Below, one piece after another: positions 22,582 to 30,997 of a stretch of DNA of 43,475 nucleotides. Numbering within the stretch: the first letter of the stretch is position 1; each line of letters starts with the position of its first letter. A program made the translations under genes and the position numbers. The stretch lies in contig JALSSF010000153.1 in the NCBI GenBank assembly GCA_026984375.1, positions 1-43,475 on the forward strand, given 5' to 3'. The notes below the pieces were generated by a model. It saw only the letters and a program-made list of their open reading frames with translations. It ran no database searches and was not told the origin of the DNA. The DNA is from Methylothermaceae bacterium (GTDB lineage: Bacteria > Pseudomonadota > Gammaproteobacteria > Methylococcales > Methylothermaceae).

Positions 22582-24891
22582 TCAGGAGACGGCCGCGGCC
22601 GGTTCGGAGGCTTCGTCTTCACAGGGTGCGGCGTAGCGGCAGTTCTTCTGGGGGCAGACCTTTTCCGTGCCCCGGCGCTTGGTGGTCTTGCGGGTCAGGA
22701 CAGGCCAGCCGCATTCGGGGCAGGGTTCCGCCAGGGGGGGATTCCACAGGGCGTAGTTGCACTTGGGATACGTGGAACAGGAGTAGAAAATCTTGCCGCT
22801 GCGCGATTTGCGCTTCAGCAGCGTGCCCTCCCGGCACTGGGGGCACGGGACGCCGGTGTCCTCGGGTTTTTCCAGGGGTTCGATGTGGCGGCAGTCGGGA
22901 TAGTTGCTGCAGCCGATGAACTTGCCGTAGCGGCCGGTCTTGATCTGCAGCGCGCCGCCGCATTCGGGGCATTTCCGGTCGAGGGTCTCCGGTTCCCGGT
23001 TTTCCCCGCTGTCGTCTTCCAGGTTGCGGGTGTATTTGCACCGGGGGAAATTGCCGCAGCCGATGAAACGGCCGTTCCGTCCCAGGCGGATGGCCAGTTG
23101 GCCGCCGCATTCGGGGCACTTTTCGTCGAGGGGTTCCTGGGTGACGTCCTTGCGCTGGACGTTGCTGTCCTTTTCCTGCACCAGTCGCTTGAACGGGTCC
23201 CAGAAAGCCCGCAGCAGGGCGAGCCATTTCTTCTCGCCCCGGGAGACCGCGTCGAGTTCGTCCTCCAGTCCCGCAGTGAAGTGGTAATCCACGTAGCGGG
23301 TGAAGTGTTCGGTGAGGAACTTGTTGACGATCCGGCCGATGTCCGTGGGGCGGAAACGTTTGTTCTCCAGCACCACGTAACCGCGGTTGAGCAGGGTGGA
23401 TATGATGGTGGCATAGGTGGAAGGCCGGCCGATGCCGTATTCTTCCAGGGCCTTCACCAGGCTGGCCTCGGTGTAGCGGGGCGGCGGTTCGGTGAAGTGC
23501 TGGTCCGCCGCGATGTCGCGCAGGGTCACCTGCTGGCCTTCTTCCAGCGGCGGCAGGATCTTGTCGCCGTCCTCGCCGCCGGTGTCGTCCCGGCCTTCCT
23601 GATACACCGCCATGAAGCCCGGCCGGGCGACGGTGGAACCGGTGGCGCGGAACAGATTGTCGTCACCGCCGCAGGCCAGATCCACCGCCACGGTGTTCAA
23701 AGTGGCGTGAATCATCTGGCAGGCGACGGTGCGCTTCCAGATCAGTTCGTAGAGCCGGTATTGATCGGCGCTCAGGTACGGCTTGACCTGTTCCGGCAGG
23801 CGTTTGACCGAGGTGGGGCGGATGGCCTCGTGGGCTTCCTGGGCGTTCTTGGACTTGGCCTTGAACACACGCGGTTTGGCCGGCAGGTTGTCCTCGCCGT
23901 ACATCGAAGCGATCAGCTCACGGATTTCGGCCACCGCCTCCTGGGCCAACTGGGTGGAGTCGGTGCGCATGTAGGTGATGAGACCTACGGTCTCGCCCCC
24001 GATGTCGATGCCTTCGTAGAGCTGTTGGGCCACCGTCATGGTGCGCCGAGTGGTGAAGCCCAGTTTGCGGGCCGCTTCCTGCTGCAGGGTGGAGGTGATG
24101 AAGGGCGGCGCCGGATTGCGCTTGCGCTGCTTCTTCTCCACCTTGACCACGGTGAGCCTGCCCTGGGCCTGCTCGAGCAGGGTCTGACGCACCTGGTGGG
24201 CCTGGTCGGCATCGGTGATGCTGAACTGTTTGATCTTTTCGCCCCGGTACTGGAGCAGCCGGGCCTTGAACGGTTTCGCCTCCGCCTCGCAGGCCGCTTC
24301 GATGGTCCAATATTCCCGGGGTTCGAAATTCTCGATTTCGATTTCCCGTTCCACGATCATGCGCAGCGCGGGGCTTTGGACCCGCCCGGCGGACAGGCCG
24401 CGGCGGATCTTGCGCCACAGCAGGGGCGACAGGTTGAAGCCGACCAGGTAGTCGAGCGCGCGGCGCGCCTGCTGGGCGTTGACCAGGTTCATGGAGATTT
24501 CTCCCGGCTGGCGCAACGCTTCCTGGATGGCGCGCCGGGTGATTTCGTGGAACACGATGCGGTGGGCCGGCTTGTCTTTGATGTCCTTGTCCTGCTTGAG
24601 GATTTCCAGGATGTGCCAGGAAATCGCCTCGCCTTCCCGGTCCGGGTCGGTGGCCAGATAGAGGGCGTCGGCCTGTTTGGCCGCCTGTTTCAGGGCCTGC
24701 ACGTGTTTCTTGTTTTTGTCGATGAGCTCGTATTTCATCGCGAAATCGCGCTCGGGATCCACGGCTCCCTCCTTGGGGACCAGATCGCGCACGTGACCGT
24801 AGGAAGCCAGGACTTGAAAGCCGGGCCCCAGGTATTTGGCGATGGTCTTGGCCTTGGCGGGCGATTCGACGATGACGAGGTTTTTGGACAT
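22582..24891 (-). CDS. topA: DNA topoisomerase I
   Basis: Type IA topoisomerase of 769 residues that relaxes negative supercoils. The Toprim domain is at the N terminus ('VIVESPAKAKTIAKYLG'), with 'DPDREGEAISWHI' holding the acidic metal site. The nucleophile is Tyr307 in 'GLITYMRTDST'. Four Cys-rich C-terminal modules follow: three 'CPxC'-type zinc motifs starting near residues 595, 640 and 687, and a fourth ending 'KVCPQKNC'. E. coli TopA is longer (865) with further ribbon domains. It sits between smg and tsaC as in many gammaproteobacteria. Confidence 0.96.
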   Translation of the reverse strand: MSKNLVIVESPAKAKTIAKYLGPGFQVLASYGHVRDLVPKEGAVDPERDFAMKYELIDKNKKHVQALKQAAKQADALYLATDPDREGEAISWHILEILKQDKDIKDKPAHRIVFHEITRRAIQEALRQPGEISMNLVNAQQARRALDYLVGFNLSPLLWRKIRRGLSAGRVQSPALRMIVEREIEIENFEPREYWTIEAACEAEAKPFKARLLQYRGEKIKQFSITDADQAHQVRQTLLEQAQGRLTVVKVEKKQRKRNPAPPFITSTLQQEAARKLGFTTRRTMTVAQQLYEGIDIGGETVGLITYMRTDSTQLAQEAVAEIRELIASMYGEDNLPAKPRVFKAKSKNAQEAHEAIRPTSVKRLPEQVKPYLSADQYRLYELIWKRTVACQMIHATLNTVAVDLACGGDDNLFRATGSTVARPGFMAVYQEGRDDTGGEDGDKILPPLEEGQQVTLRDIAADQHFTEPPPRYTEASLVKALEEYGIGRPSTYATIISTLLNRGYVVLENKRFRPTDIGRIVNKFLTEHFTRYVDYHFTAGLEDELDAVSRGEKKWLALLRAFWDPFKRLVQEKDSNVQRKDVTQEPLDEKCPECGGQLAIRLGRNGRFIGCGNFPRCKYTRNLEDDSGENREPETLDRKCPECGGALQIKTGRYGKFIGCSNYPDCRHIEPLEKPEDTGVPCPQCREGTLLKRKSRSGKIFYSCSTYPKCNYALWNPPLAEPCPECGWPVLTRKTTKRRGTEKVCPQKNCRYAAPCEDEASEPAAAVS

Positions 24892-24924
24892 GGATGGCGT
24901 TTGATTGCTACGGTTATATCGGTG

Positions 24925-25389
24925 TCAATGCAGGGCGACCGGGATGTTGCCGTAGACCAGATCTTCCATGCGGGCGAAGGCCGCTTCCTGATCCGGTTGG
25001 CTGAACAGCACCATCAGAACGATCCACTTCAGATTTTCCAGGGTCAGTTCCTCGGCGCTGAGCGCCATGGCTCGGTCGATCACCAGTTCCCTGTTAGACG
25101 GGGTGAGGATGCCGCTTTGTTCCAGAAACAACAGCAAACCGCGGCATTCCTGATTCAGTTTGGCGATTTCCTCCGGCGCGTAGATGCGGAAGGTGGGCAT
25201 GGTGGTCTGAATCGGCTGGCCGGTGGTCAGGGATTCCAGCCAACTGAAGGCCTTGTCGATGTCGCGCTCCGGGAAACCTGCGGCGACCAGTTCGCTGCGC
25301 AGGGAATCCGGATCGGGCATTTGCTCCGGATCCTCGTCCATGTAGTTCTCGAACAGATAGAGTAAGACGTCGAACACGTTTTCTTTCAT
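24925..25389 (-). CDS. smg: Smg (DUF494) family protein
   Basis: 154-residue soluble protein with no catalytic motifs. It starts 'MKENVFDVLLYLFENYMDED', the family signature, and has 'AGFPERDIDKAFSWLESL' in the middle and 'LENLKWIVLMVLFSQPDQE' near the end. Function is unknown; the family nearly always lies between dprA and topA, as here. The predicted structure is helical throughout. Confidence 0.92.
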   Translation of the reverse strand: MKENVFDVLLYLFENYMDEDPEQMPDPDSLRSELVAAGFPERDIDKAFSWLESLTTGQPIQTTMPTFRIYAPEEIAKLNQECRGLLLFLEQSGILTPSNRELVIDRAMALSAEELTLENLKWIVLMVLFSQPDQEAAFARMEDLVYGNIPVALH

Positions 25390-25416
25390 GGCGCTCGTTC
25401 CTGGCCTGGGGATCGG

Positions 25417-26520
25417 TTAACGAATCCGTTGGTAACAGCCTCCCGCAACGCTGGAGATATGGCCTTCCAGTTCGAGGATGAACAGCATGGAGGCGATCTC
25501 TTCGGGCGGAAGACCCGTTTCTTCCACCAGCCGGTCCACCGGCGTGGGCGAGAAATCGATTCTCGCTAATAAGTCCCGATAATCTTCGCCGAGTTCAGCG
25601 TTTTGAGCAAGGGATGGTCGGGGATTCGCGTCGGCCGGCGGATCAATCGCGGGAAGAAGTCCCAGTGATTCTAAAACATCTTCCACGGTTTCCACCAGGG
25701 TCGCCCCCTCGCGGATCAGGCCGTTGCACCCCTTGGCCTGGGGATTGTGGATGGAGCCTGGAACCGCCATGACCTCCCGCCCCTGTTCCAGGGCGTGGCG
25801 GGCGGTGATCAAGGAGCCGCTCCGGCGGGTCGCCTCCACCACCAGGGTGCCCAGGGACAAACCGGAAATGATGCGGTTGCGGCGGGGAAAATGCTGCGGC
25901 CGCACCGGAGTGCCGGGTGGGAATTCGGTCACGATGGCCCCGCGGTCGGCGATCTCCTCGGCCAGTTTCCGATGGCGCGCCGGATAGACCCGGTCGGGAC
26001 CGGTGCCGGCCACCGCGACGGTCGTCCCCCGACTCAGAGCCCCCTGGTGGGCGGCTTCGTCGATTCCCAGGGCCAGGCCGCTGGTGACGACGAGACCGAG
26101 CGAACCCAACTGGGCGGCGAATTCGAAGGCCAGCCGACGGCCGGTTTCGGTGGGGTTGCGGCTGCCCACGATGGCGATCTGGGGGCGGCGCAGCGTTTCC
26201 GGATCCCCCTGGACGAAGAGGACGGCGGGCGGGGAGGGGATCGGTTTCAGCGCCTCCGGATAGGCGGGGTCGCTCAGGGGAAGGATGCGACAGCCGGGGC
26301 GTTCCGCCCATGCGAGGGCCCGATCGACCGTTTGCCAGCGGGGCTGCCGCAGGGCCCGCACTGTGCTTTCCCCGAGCCCCGCGGCCAGCAGGTCGGTGTG
26401 GGACTGGCGGAGCACCGCCGCCGGATCGCCGAAGCGGGCGATCAGTTCGAGGATCTTCTTGCCCCCCAGACCGGGGGTCTGGGCCAGGGCGAGCCAGGGA
26501 CGCAGCGTTTCGGCGTTCAA
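25417..26520 (-). CDS. dprA: DNA processing protein DprA
   Basis: Loads RecA onto incoming single-stranded DNA during transformation; present also in non-competent bacteria. With TTG 26520 as the start it has 367 residues, a normal length. An N-terminal helix-hairpin region ('LAQTPGLGGKKILELIARFG') precedes the Rossmann-like core ('IAIVGSRNPTETGRRLA', 'VTSGLALGIDEAAHQGAL', 'PQHFPRRNRIISGLS'), and a winged C-terminal domain follows. The TTG overlaps the stop of the upstream LysM gene as TTGA, so translation is probably coupled. No good ribosome site is visible. Confidence 0.93.
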   Translation of the reverse strand: MNAETLRPWLALAQTPGLGGKKILELIARFGDPAAVLRQSHTDLLAAGLGESTVRALRQPRWQTVDRALAWAERPGCRILPLSDPAYPEALKPIPSPPAVLFVQGDPETLRRPQIAIVGSRNPTETGRRLAFEFAAQLGSLGLVVTSGLALGIDEAAHQGALSRGTTVAVAGTGPDRVYPARHRKLAEEIADRGAIVTEFPPGTPVRPQHFPRRNRIISGLSLGTLVVEATRRSGSLITARHALEQGREVMAVPGSIHNPQAKGCNGLIREGATLVETVEDVLESLGLLPAIDPPADANPRPSLAQNAELGEDYRDLLARIDFSPTPVDRLVEETGLPPEEIASMLFILELEGHISSVAGGCYQRIR

Positions 26521-27575
26521 AGCTCGGGGGAGGTGACCAGGTCGCCGATGCGGATCGCCTGTACCGCCTTCATGACGATGCCGTAGCTGACCCGTTCGAA
26601 GGGACGGAAGATCAGGATCCAGCCGGCCTCCGTGTCGGGCAGGGTGAGCCATTCGCCCCGGCGCCGGGCGACGTTGTCGAACACCTTGTCGCCGTGACGC
26701 CAGACTTTAAGTACGTGGCCTTTCTCCAGGCCGTCGGCACGCCCGGCGCTGACGGCGACGATGTTGTACTGGCCGATGCGGGAGACCCCGTCGAGCACCT
26801 TGAGAATCCGGCCGCGCACGTGTTTGGGGGCCGGGTGGGGGAAGTAATCCAGCGCCAACTGTTCTTCCGTGACCGGCAAAAGCCGGTCGCCGACCAGGAC
26901 TTCCCGCACGCTCCGCTCGATCCGCAGGGTGGCCGGATCGCCCGGTGCCACCAGGCGGCTGTCGGCGATGTAGAGGGCGTCGTAGCCGAGGTCCGCTTTC
27001 GTTTCCGGGTCCTTCAGGGGGCTGTCGGGACGGAAGACGGTGAAAGCGGCGGTGCGAGCGTCCGCCGGGAGACCGCGGACGTAGATGGTGTCCCCGGTTC
27101 CCCCGATCAGGCGGTTGTTGGTCAGGCTGACGACGTAAGGGGCGGCGTCGATTTCCGCCTGGCTGACCACCTTGGGGGAAGTGAGGAATGGCCGGATGGT
27201 TTCGTAATGGATGATGGGGACGGCGCGCTCGATGGGGGTGACGCGGACCTGCGGCTGCAGTTTTTCCGCGTTTGCCGTGCCCGGATCGCCATCCCGCTGC
27301 AGGACCAGATAGGGGCGGCTGCCGTCATAGGCCAGCACGATGGTGTCGCCCGGGTAGATCAAATCGGGATTTTCGATGTTGGGATTGGCGTGCCAGAGTT
27401 TGGGCCAGTCCCAGGGATTCTGCAGAAAACGGCCGGCGATGTGCCACAGGGTGTCGCCCCGGACCACCGTGTATCGCTGGGGATGGTCGGGGTTCAGGGC
27501 GACCCCGTCGTCACCCGCCAGTACCGGGGCGGCGGAGAGGGTCAGGGCGAGCAACAGGATCGGGAAGCGAAGCAT
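26517..27575 (-). CDS. Exported LysM-domain protein
   Basis: 352-residue secreted protein. The signal peptide is 'FPILLLALTLSAAPVLAG'. A single LysM domain at about residues 34-82 ('YTVVRGDTLWHIAGRFLQNP') probably binds peptidoglycan. The remaining ~270 residues have no catalytic motif I recognise. The gene always sits beside dprA and opposite def in gammaproteobacteria (Pseudomonas has the same order), but its function is not established. It is divergent from def across a 152-bp gap. Confidence 0.9.
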   Translation of the reverse strand: MLRFPILLLALTLSAAPVLAGDDGVALNPDHPQRYTVVRGDTLWHIAGRFLQNPWDWPKLWHANPNIENPDLIYPGDTIVLAYDGSRPYLVLQRDGDPGTANAEKLQPQVRVTPIERAVPIIHYETIRPFLTSPKVVSQAEIDAAPYVVSLTNNRLIGGTGDTIYVRGLPADARTAAFTVFRPDSPLKDPETKADLGYDALYIADSRLVAPGDPATLRIERSVREVLVGDRLLPVTEEQLALDYFPHPAPKHVRGRILKVLDGVSRIGQYNIVAVSAGRADGLEKGHVLKVWRHGDKVFDNVARRRGEWLTLPDTEAGWILIFRPFERVSYGIVMKAVQAIRIGDLVTSPEL

Positions 27576-27667
27576 GGTTTCCTCCTGCGATGCAAAGAAA
27601 CTTTGGGGCTCGGGAAACGTCTGTTGTTCAAAAGCGACAAGCCAGCTCCGTGGGGCGGTCGGTGTCG

Positions 27668-27696
27668 TTCAAAGTCTAGTTCAATTGGGCTAGAAT
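27668..27696 (+). promoter_or_regulatory. Promoter of the def-fmt operon
   Basis: TTCAAA (27668-27673; 4 of 6) and TAGAAT (27691-27696; 5 of 6) with exact 17-bp spacing. The expected start is near 27703, 25 nt before the def ATG, with GAGAGGAGG (27714-27722) as ribosome site. Confidence 0.65.
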
Positions 27697-27727
27697 GCTA
27701 GGTTCGAAGCAGCGAGAGGAGGCATCC

Positions 27728-28258
27728 ATGGCCTTGTTGGAAATTCTGGAATTCCCGGACGAACGCCTGCGCAAGCGCGCCCGGCCGGTGGAGCGGGTGG
27801 ACGACACCATCCGCAAGCTGGTCGACGACATGTTGGAAACCATGTACGAGGCGCCCGGCGTCGGTCTGGCGGCCACCCAGGTGAACGTCCACCGCCGGGT
27901 CATCGTCATCGACGTTTCCGAGAACAAGGATCAGCCGCAGTGTTTCATCAATCCGGAAATCCTCGCCCGGGAAGGGGAGGAGGAACAGGAGGAAGGCTGT
28001 CTCTCGGTGCCGGGGGTGTTCGAAAAGGTGCGCCGCGCCGAGAAGATCAAGGTCCGCGCCCTGGACCGGAACGGCAAGCCGTTCGAACTGGAGGCGGACG
28101 GTCTTCTGGCGGTCTGCATCCAGCACGAGATCGATCACCTGGACGGTAAACTGTTCGTGGACTACCTCTCCCCGTTGAAACGGCAGCGGATTCGCAAGAA
28201 GTTGCTCAAATCCAGACGACTGGCCAAGGACAAAGCCCCGGCCGCCGCCGCGATTTGA
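27728..28258 (+). CDS. def: Peptide deformylase
   Basis: Metalloenzyme of 176 residues that removes the formyl group from new N termini. The three motifs are intact: 'GVGLAATQ' (44-51), 'EGCLSVP' with Cys91, and 'HEIDHLDG' with His133, Glu134 and His137 as metal and base residues. ATG 27728 is used because a strong ribosome site precedes it and the upstream in-frame ATG falls in the promoter -10. Its stop overlaps the fmt start. Confidence 0.96.
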   Translation: MALLEILEFPDERLRKRARPVERVDDTIRKLVDDMLETMYEAPGVGLAATQVNVHRRVIVIDVSENKDQPQCFINPEILAREGEEEQEEGCLSVPGVFEKVRRAEKIKVRALDRNGKPFELEADGLLAVCIQHEIDHLDGKLFVDYLSPLKRQRIRKKLLKSRRLAKDKAPAAAAI

Positions 28259-29181
28259 TGCGTATCGTCTTTGCGGGAACCCCGCAATTCGCCGTTCCCA
28301 GTCTCGAGGCTCTGTTGGCGTCCGGCCACGAGGTGGTCGCGGTCTATACCCAGCCCGACCGTCCTGCCGGGCGCGGTCGGCGGTTGCAGGCCAGCCCGGT
28401 CAAGCAGCTCGCGCAGGCCCGGCGGATTCCGGTCCATCAGCCCCCGAGCCTGAAAGATCCCGAGGCCGTCGAGGCGTTCGTCCGCCTGCGTCCCGATTTG
28501 CTGGTGGTGGCCGCCTACGGTCTGATCCTGCCGGGCGAGGTTCTGGAGACCCCGTCCCTGGGGGCCATCAACGTCCATGCCTCGCTGCTGCCGCGCTGGC
28601 GCGGGGCGGCACCCATCCAGCGGGCCATCCTCGCCGGGGATCCGGAGACCGGTATCACTATCATGCAGATGATCGAGCGGCTGGACGCCGGTCCGATGCT
28701 GTTGCGAAAAGCCACGCCGATCGGCCCCCGGGAAACCGCAGGGGAATTGCACGACCGGCTCGCCCGGCTGGGCGGGATGGCGCTGACGGAGATTCTTCCC
28801 CGGATCGCCGCGGGCACCGTGTCGCCCGAACCCCAGGACGAATCCCGGGCCACCTACGCCCCCAAGATCACCAAGGCGGAAGCGCGCCTGGACTGGCGGC
28901 GGCCCGCTTGGGAGCTGGAGCGGGCGGTCCGGGCGTTCGATCCCTGGCCGGTGGCCCACTGCGGTTTCGGCGAGCGGACCCTGCGGATATGGCGTGCCGA
29001 GGTCGTGGACGCCGATCCGGGGGCGGAACCCGGCACCGTGGTGCAGGCACGCCGCTCCCTGGAAGTGGCCTGCGGCCAGGGGCGGCTGCGGTTGCTGGAA
29101 GTTCAGTTGCCCGGCGGCCGACGCATGCCCGCCTCCGCTTTCGTCAACGCCCATTCCTGTCTGGGACTGCGCCTTCGGTGA
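28258..29181 (+). CDS. fmt: Methionyl-tRNA formyltransferase
   Basis: 307-residue enzyme that formylates initiator Met-tRNA using 10-formyl-THF; it is the partner activity of def. '[20 protein letters not shown]' at the start and 'GAINVHASLLPRWRGAAPIQ' with the catalytic Asn/His are diagnostic. The C-terminal domain for tRNA binding begins near residue 207. ATG 28258 shares its first base with the def stop. The stop overlaps rsmB as GTGA. Confidence 0.96.
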   Translation: MRIVFAGTPQFAVPSLEALLASGHEVVAVYTQPDRPAGRGRRLQASPVKQLAQARRIPVHQPPSLKDPEAVEAFVRLRPDLLVVAAYGLILPGEVLETPSLGAINVHASLLPRWRGAAPIQRAILAGDPETGITIMQMIERLDAGPMLLRKATPIGPRETAGELHDRLARLGGMALTEILPRIAAGTVSPEPQDESRATYAPKITKAEARLDWRRPAWELERAVRAFDPWPVAHCGFGERTLRIWRAEVVDADPGAEPGTVVQARRSLEVACGQGRLRLLEVQLPGGRRMPASAFVNAHSCLGLRLR

Positions 29182-30470
29182 GCCGGGTTCGTCGCCTAGC
29201 GGCCACGGTGGTGTTCCAGGTCCTCGGCGGAAAATCCCTGGATCAGACCCTGCCGCCCCGCCTGGTTCGGATGGACGCCGGGGAGCGCTCCCTGCTGCAG
29301 GCGCTCTGTTACACGACGGTACGCTGGTATCACCGTCTCGATTTCATTTTGCAGCGTCTGCTCGATAAACCCTTGAAGGATCGAGAGGTTCAAGCCCTGG
29401 TTCTGGTCGGGCTGGCGCAATTGTCCCGGATGGCGGTTCCCCCCCATGCCGCCGTAGCCGAGACCGTGGCGGCCGCGGGACGCAAACGCTGGGCCCGGGG
29501 GCTGGTGAACGCGTTGCTGCGGAATTACCTGCGCCGCCGGGAAGAACTGGAGCGGGCGGCCGATCGGGACTACCAGGCCGCGTTCAGCCATCCCGCCTGG
29601 TTGCGGCGGCGTATCGAGCAGGCCTGGCCCCCCCAGGCGCAGGAAATTCTGATCGCCAACAATGGTCATCCGCCTCTGGTGTTGCGCGTCAATCTGGCCC
29701 GCATAGGGCGGGATGAATATCTGCAGGTTCTGGCGGGGAAGGGAATCGCCGCTCGTCCGCTGCCCGAAGTGGCGTCGGCCGTGGTGTTGGAGCATCCCCT
29801 CGCCGTGGCGGAGCTGCCGGGTTTTGCCGAAGGGCTGGTCTCGGTGCAGGACGGCGCCGCCCAGCTGGCGGCTCCTCTGTTGGATCTGCGGCCGGGATGC
29901 CGGGTACTGGACGTCTGCGCCGCGCCGGGCGGCAAGACCCTGCATATGGTGGAACATTGCCCGGAGGTCGGGGAAGTGGTGGCCCTCGACGTGGATCCGC
30001 AGCGGCTGGCCCGGATCGGGGAAAATCTGCAACGGCTGGGCCGGAATCCGCCGGTGCGGCTGCTTTGCGGCGACGCCCGCGATCCCGGATCCTGGTGGGA
30101 CGGCCGTCCCTTCGACCGCATTCTGGTGGACGCCCCCTGTTCGGGCACCGGTGTCATTCGCCGGCATCCCGATATCAAGCTGCTGCGCCGCGACGAGGAC
30201 GTTTCCGCCCTGGCGGCGTTGCAGCGGCAGATTCTGGACGCCGTATGGCCGTTGCTGAAACCGGAGGGGATGCTGCTCTACGCCACCTGCTCCATCCTGC
30301 CCGAGGAAAACGCCGGGCAGATGGACGACTTCGTCGGCCGCCATCCGCATGCCGGCGCGATCGCCATCGAAGCCGGCTGGGGATTGGCCGGCGGGATCGG
30401 ACGCCAGATCCTGCCGGGGACGATGGACGGGTTCTATTACGCCAGACTGGGTAAATGCGTTTGCTGCTGA
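29178..30470 (+). CDS. rsmB: 16S rRNA (cytosine967-C5)-methyltransferase
   Basis: 430 residues: an N-terminal NusB-like RNA-binding domain (about 1-140) and a C-terminal Rossmann methyltransferase. SAM motif: 'VLDVCAAPGGKTLHM'. Two catalytic cysteines: Cys321 in 'DAPCSGTGV' and Cys371 in 'YATCSILPEE', the latter matching the nucleophile position. The GTG start (29178) overlaps the fmt stop as GTGA. The gene order def-fmt-rsmB is widely conserved. The end overlaps the DUF4390 gene by 16 bp. Confidence 0.95.
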   Translation: MSRVRRLAATVVFQVLGGKSLDQTLPPRLVRMDAGERSLLQALCYTTVRWYHRLDFILQRLLDKPLKDREVQALVLVGLAQLSRMAVPPHAAVAETVAAAGRKRWARGLVNALLRNYLRRREELERAADRDYQAAFSHPAWLRRRIEQAWPPQAQEILIANNGHPPLVLRVNLARIGRDEYLQVLAGKGIAARPLPEVASAVVLEHPLAVAELPGFAEGLVSVQDGAAQLAAPLLDLRPGCRVLDVCAAPGGKTLHMVEHCPEVGEVVALDVDPQRLARIGENLQRLGRNPPVRLLCGDARDPGSWWDGRPFDRILVDAPCSGTGVIRRHPDIKLLRRDEDVSALAALQRQILDAVWPLLKPEGMLLYATCSILPEENAGQMDDFVGRHPHAGAIAIEAGWGLAGGIGRQILPGTMDGFYYARLGKCVCC

Positions 30471-30997
30471 TTCTGCTGGGCTGGACCCTGACGGCATTGG
30501 CCGGGGATTACGGTTTCCGCGTCGAGCGTGCGGATCTGGTGCGCCGGGGGGACGTGCTGGCCCTGTCCGCCGCCATTCATTACCGTTTCAGCCCCACCCT
30601 GGTCCGGGCGTTGCGTCACGGCGTGCCGTTGACGTTGACGGTCGAGGTGAGGATCCTCCGTCCCCGCCGTGGCCTTTGGGACGAACGCCTGTGGCAGCGG
30701 CGGTTGAATTTCCGGATCCAGTATTATCCCCTGGCCCGGGTCTACCGGGTGATCGACGAGACCAATCACTCCCAGCGCAGTTTCCCCCGTCTCGACGCCG
30801 CCCTGGCGGCCCTGGGGCAATTGCAGGAGATCGCCTTGCCGGTGCCGGAAGGCTGGCGGCCTCCGGCGCGGGCCTACGCCGAGGTCAGCGTCGGGCTCAA
30901 TATCGAACGCCTGCCTTGGGCGCTTCGGCCTCTGGCTTATTTTTCCCCCGCATGGCGCCTGATTTCGGAGTCTTACCGATGGCCGCTCACCGGATGA
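30455..30997 (+). CDS. DUF4390 exported protein
   Basis: 180-residue protein with a cleavable N-terminal signal ('LLLILLGWTLTALAGDYGFR') and a beta-rich domain. 'RLNFRIQYYPLARVYRVIDE' and 'LSAAIHYRFSPTLVRAL' match the DUF4390 family, which is found immediately upstream of ntrYX in gammaproteobacteria. It might be a periplasmic input to the NtrY sensor, but that is only inferred from position. The stop shares ATGA with an in-frame ATG of ntrY (30994). Confidence 0.82.
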   Translation: MRLLLILLGWTLTALAGDYGFRVERADLVRRGDVLALSAAIHYRFSPTLVRALRHGVPLTLTVEVRILRPRRGLWDERLWQRRLNFRIQYYPLARVYRVIDETNHSQRSFPRLDAALAALGQLQEIALPVPEGWRPPARAYAEVSVGLNIERLPWALRPLAYFSPAWRLISESYRWPLTG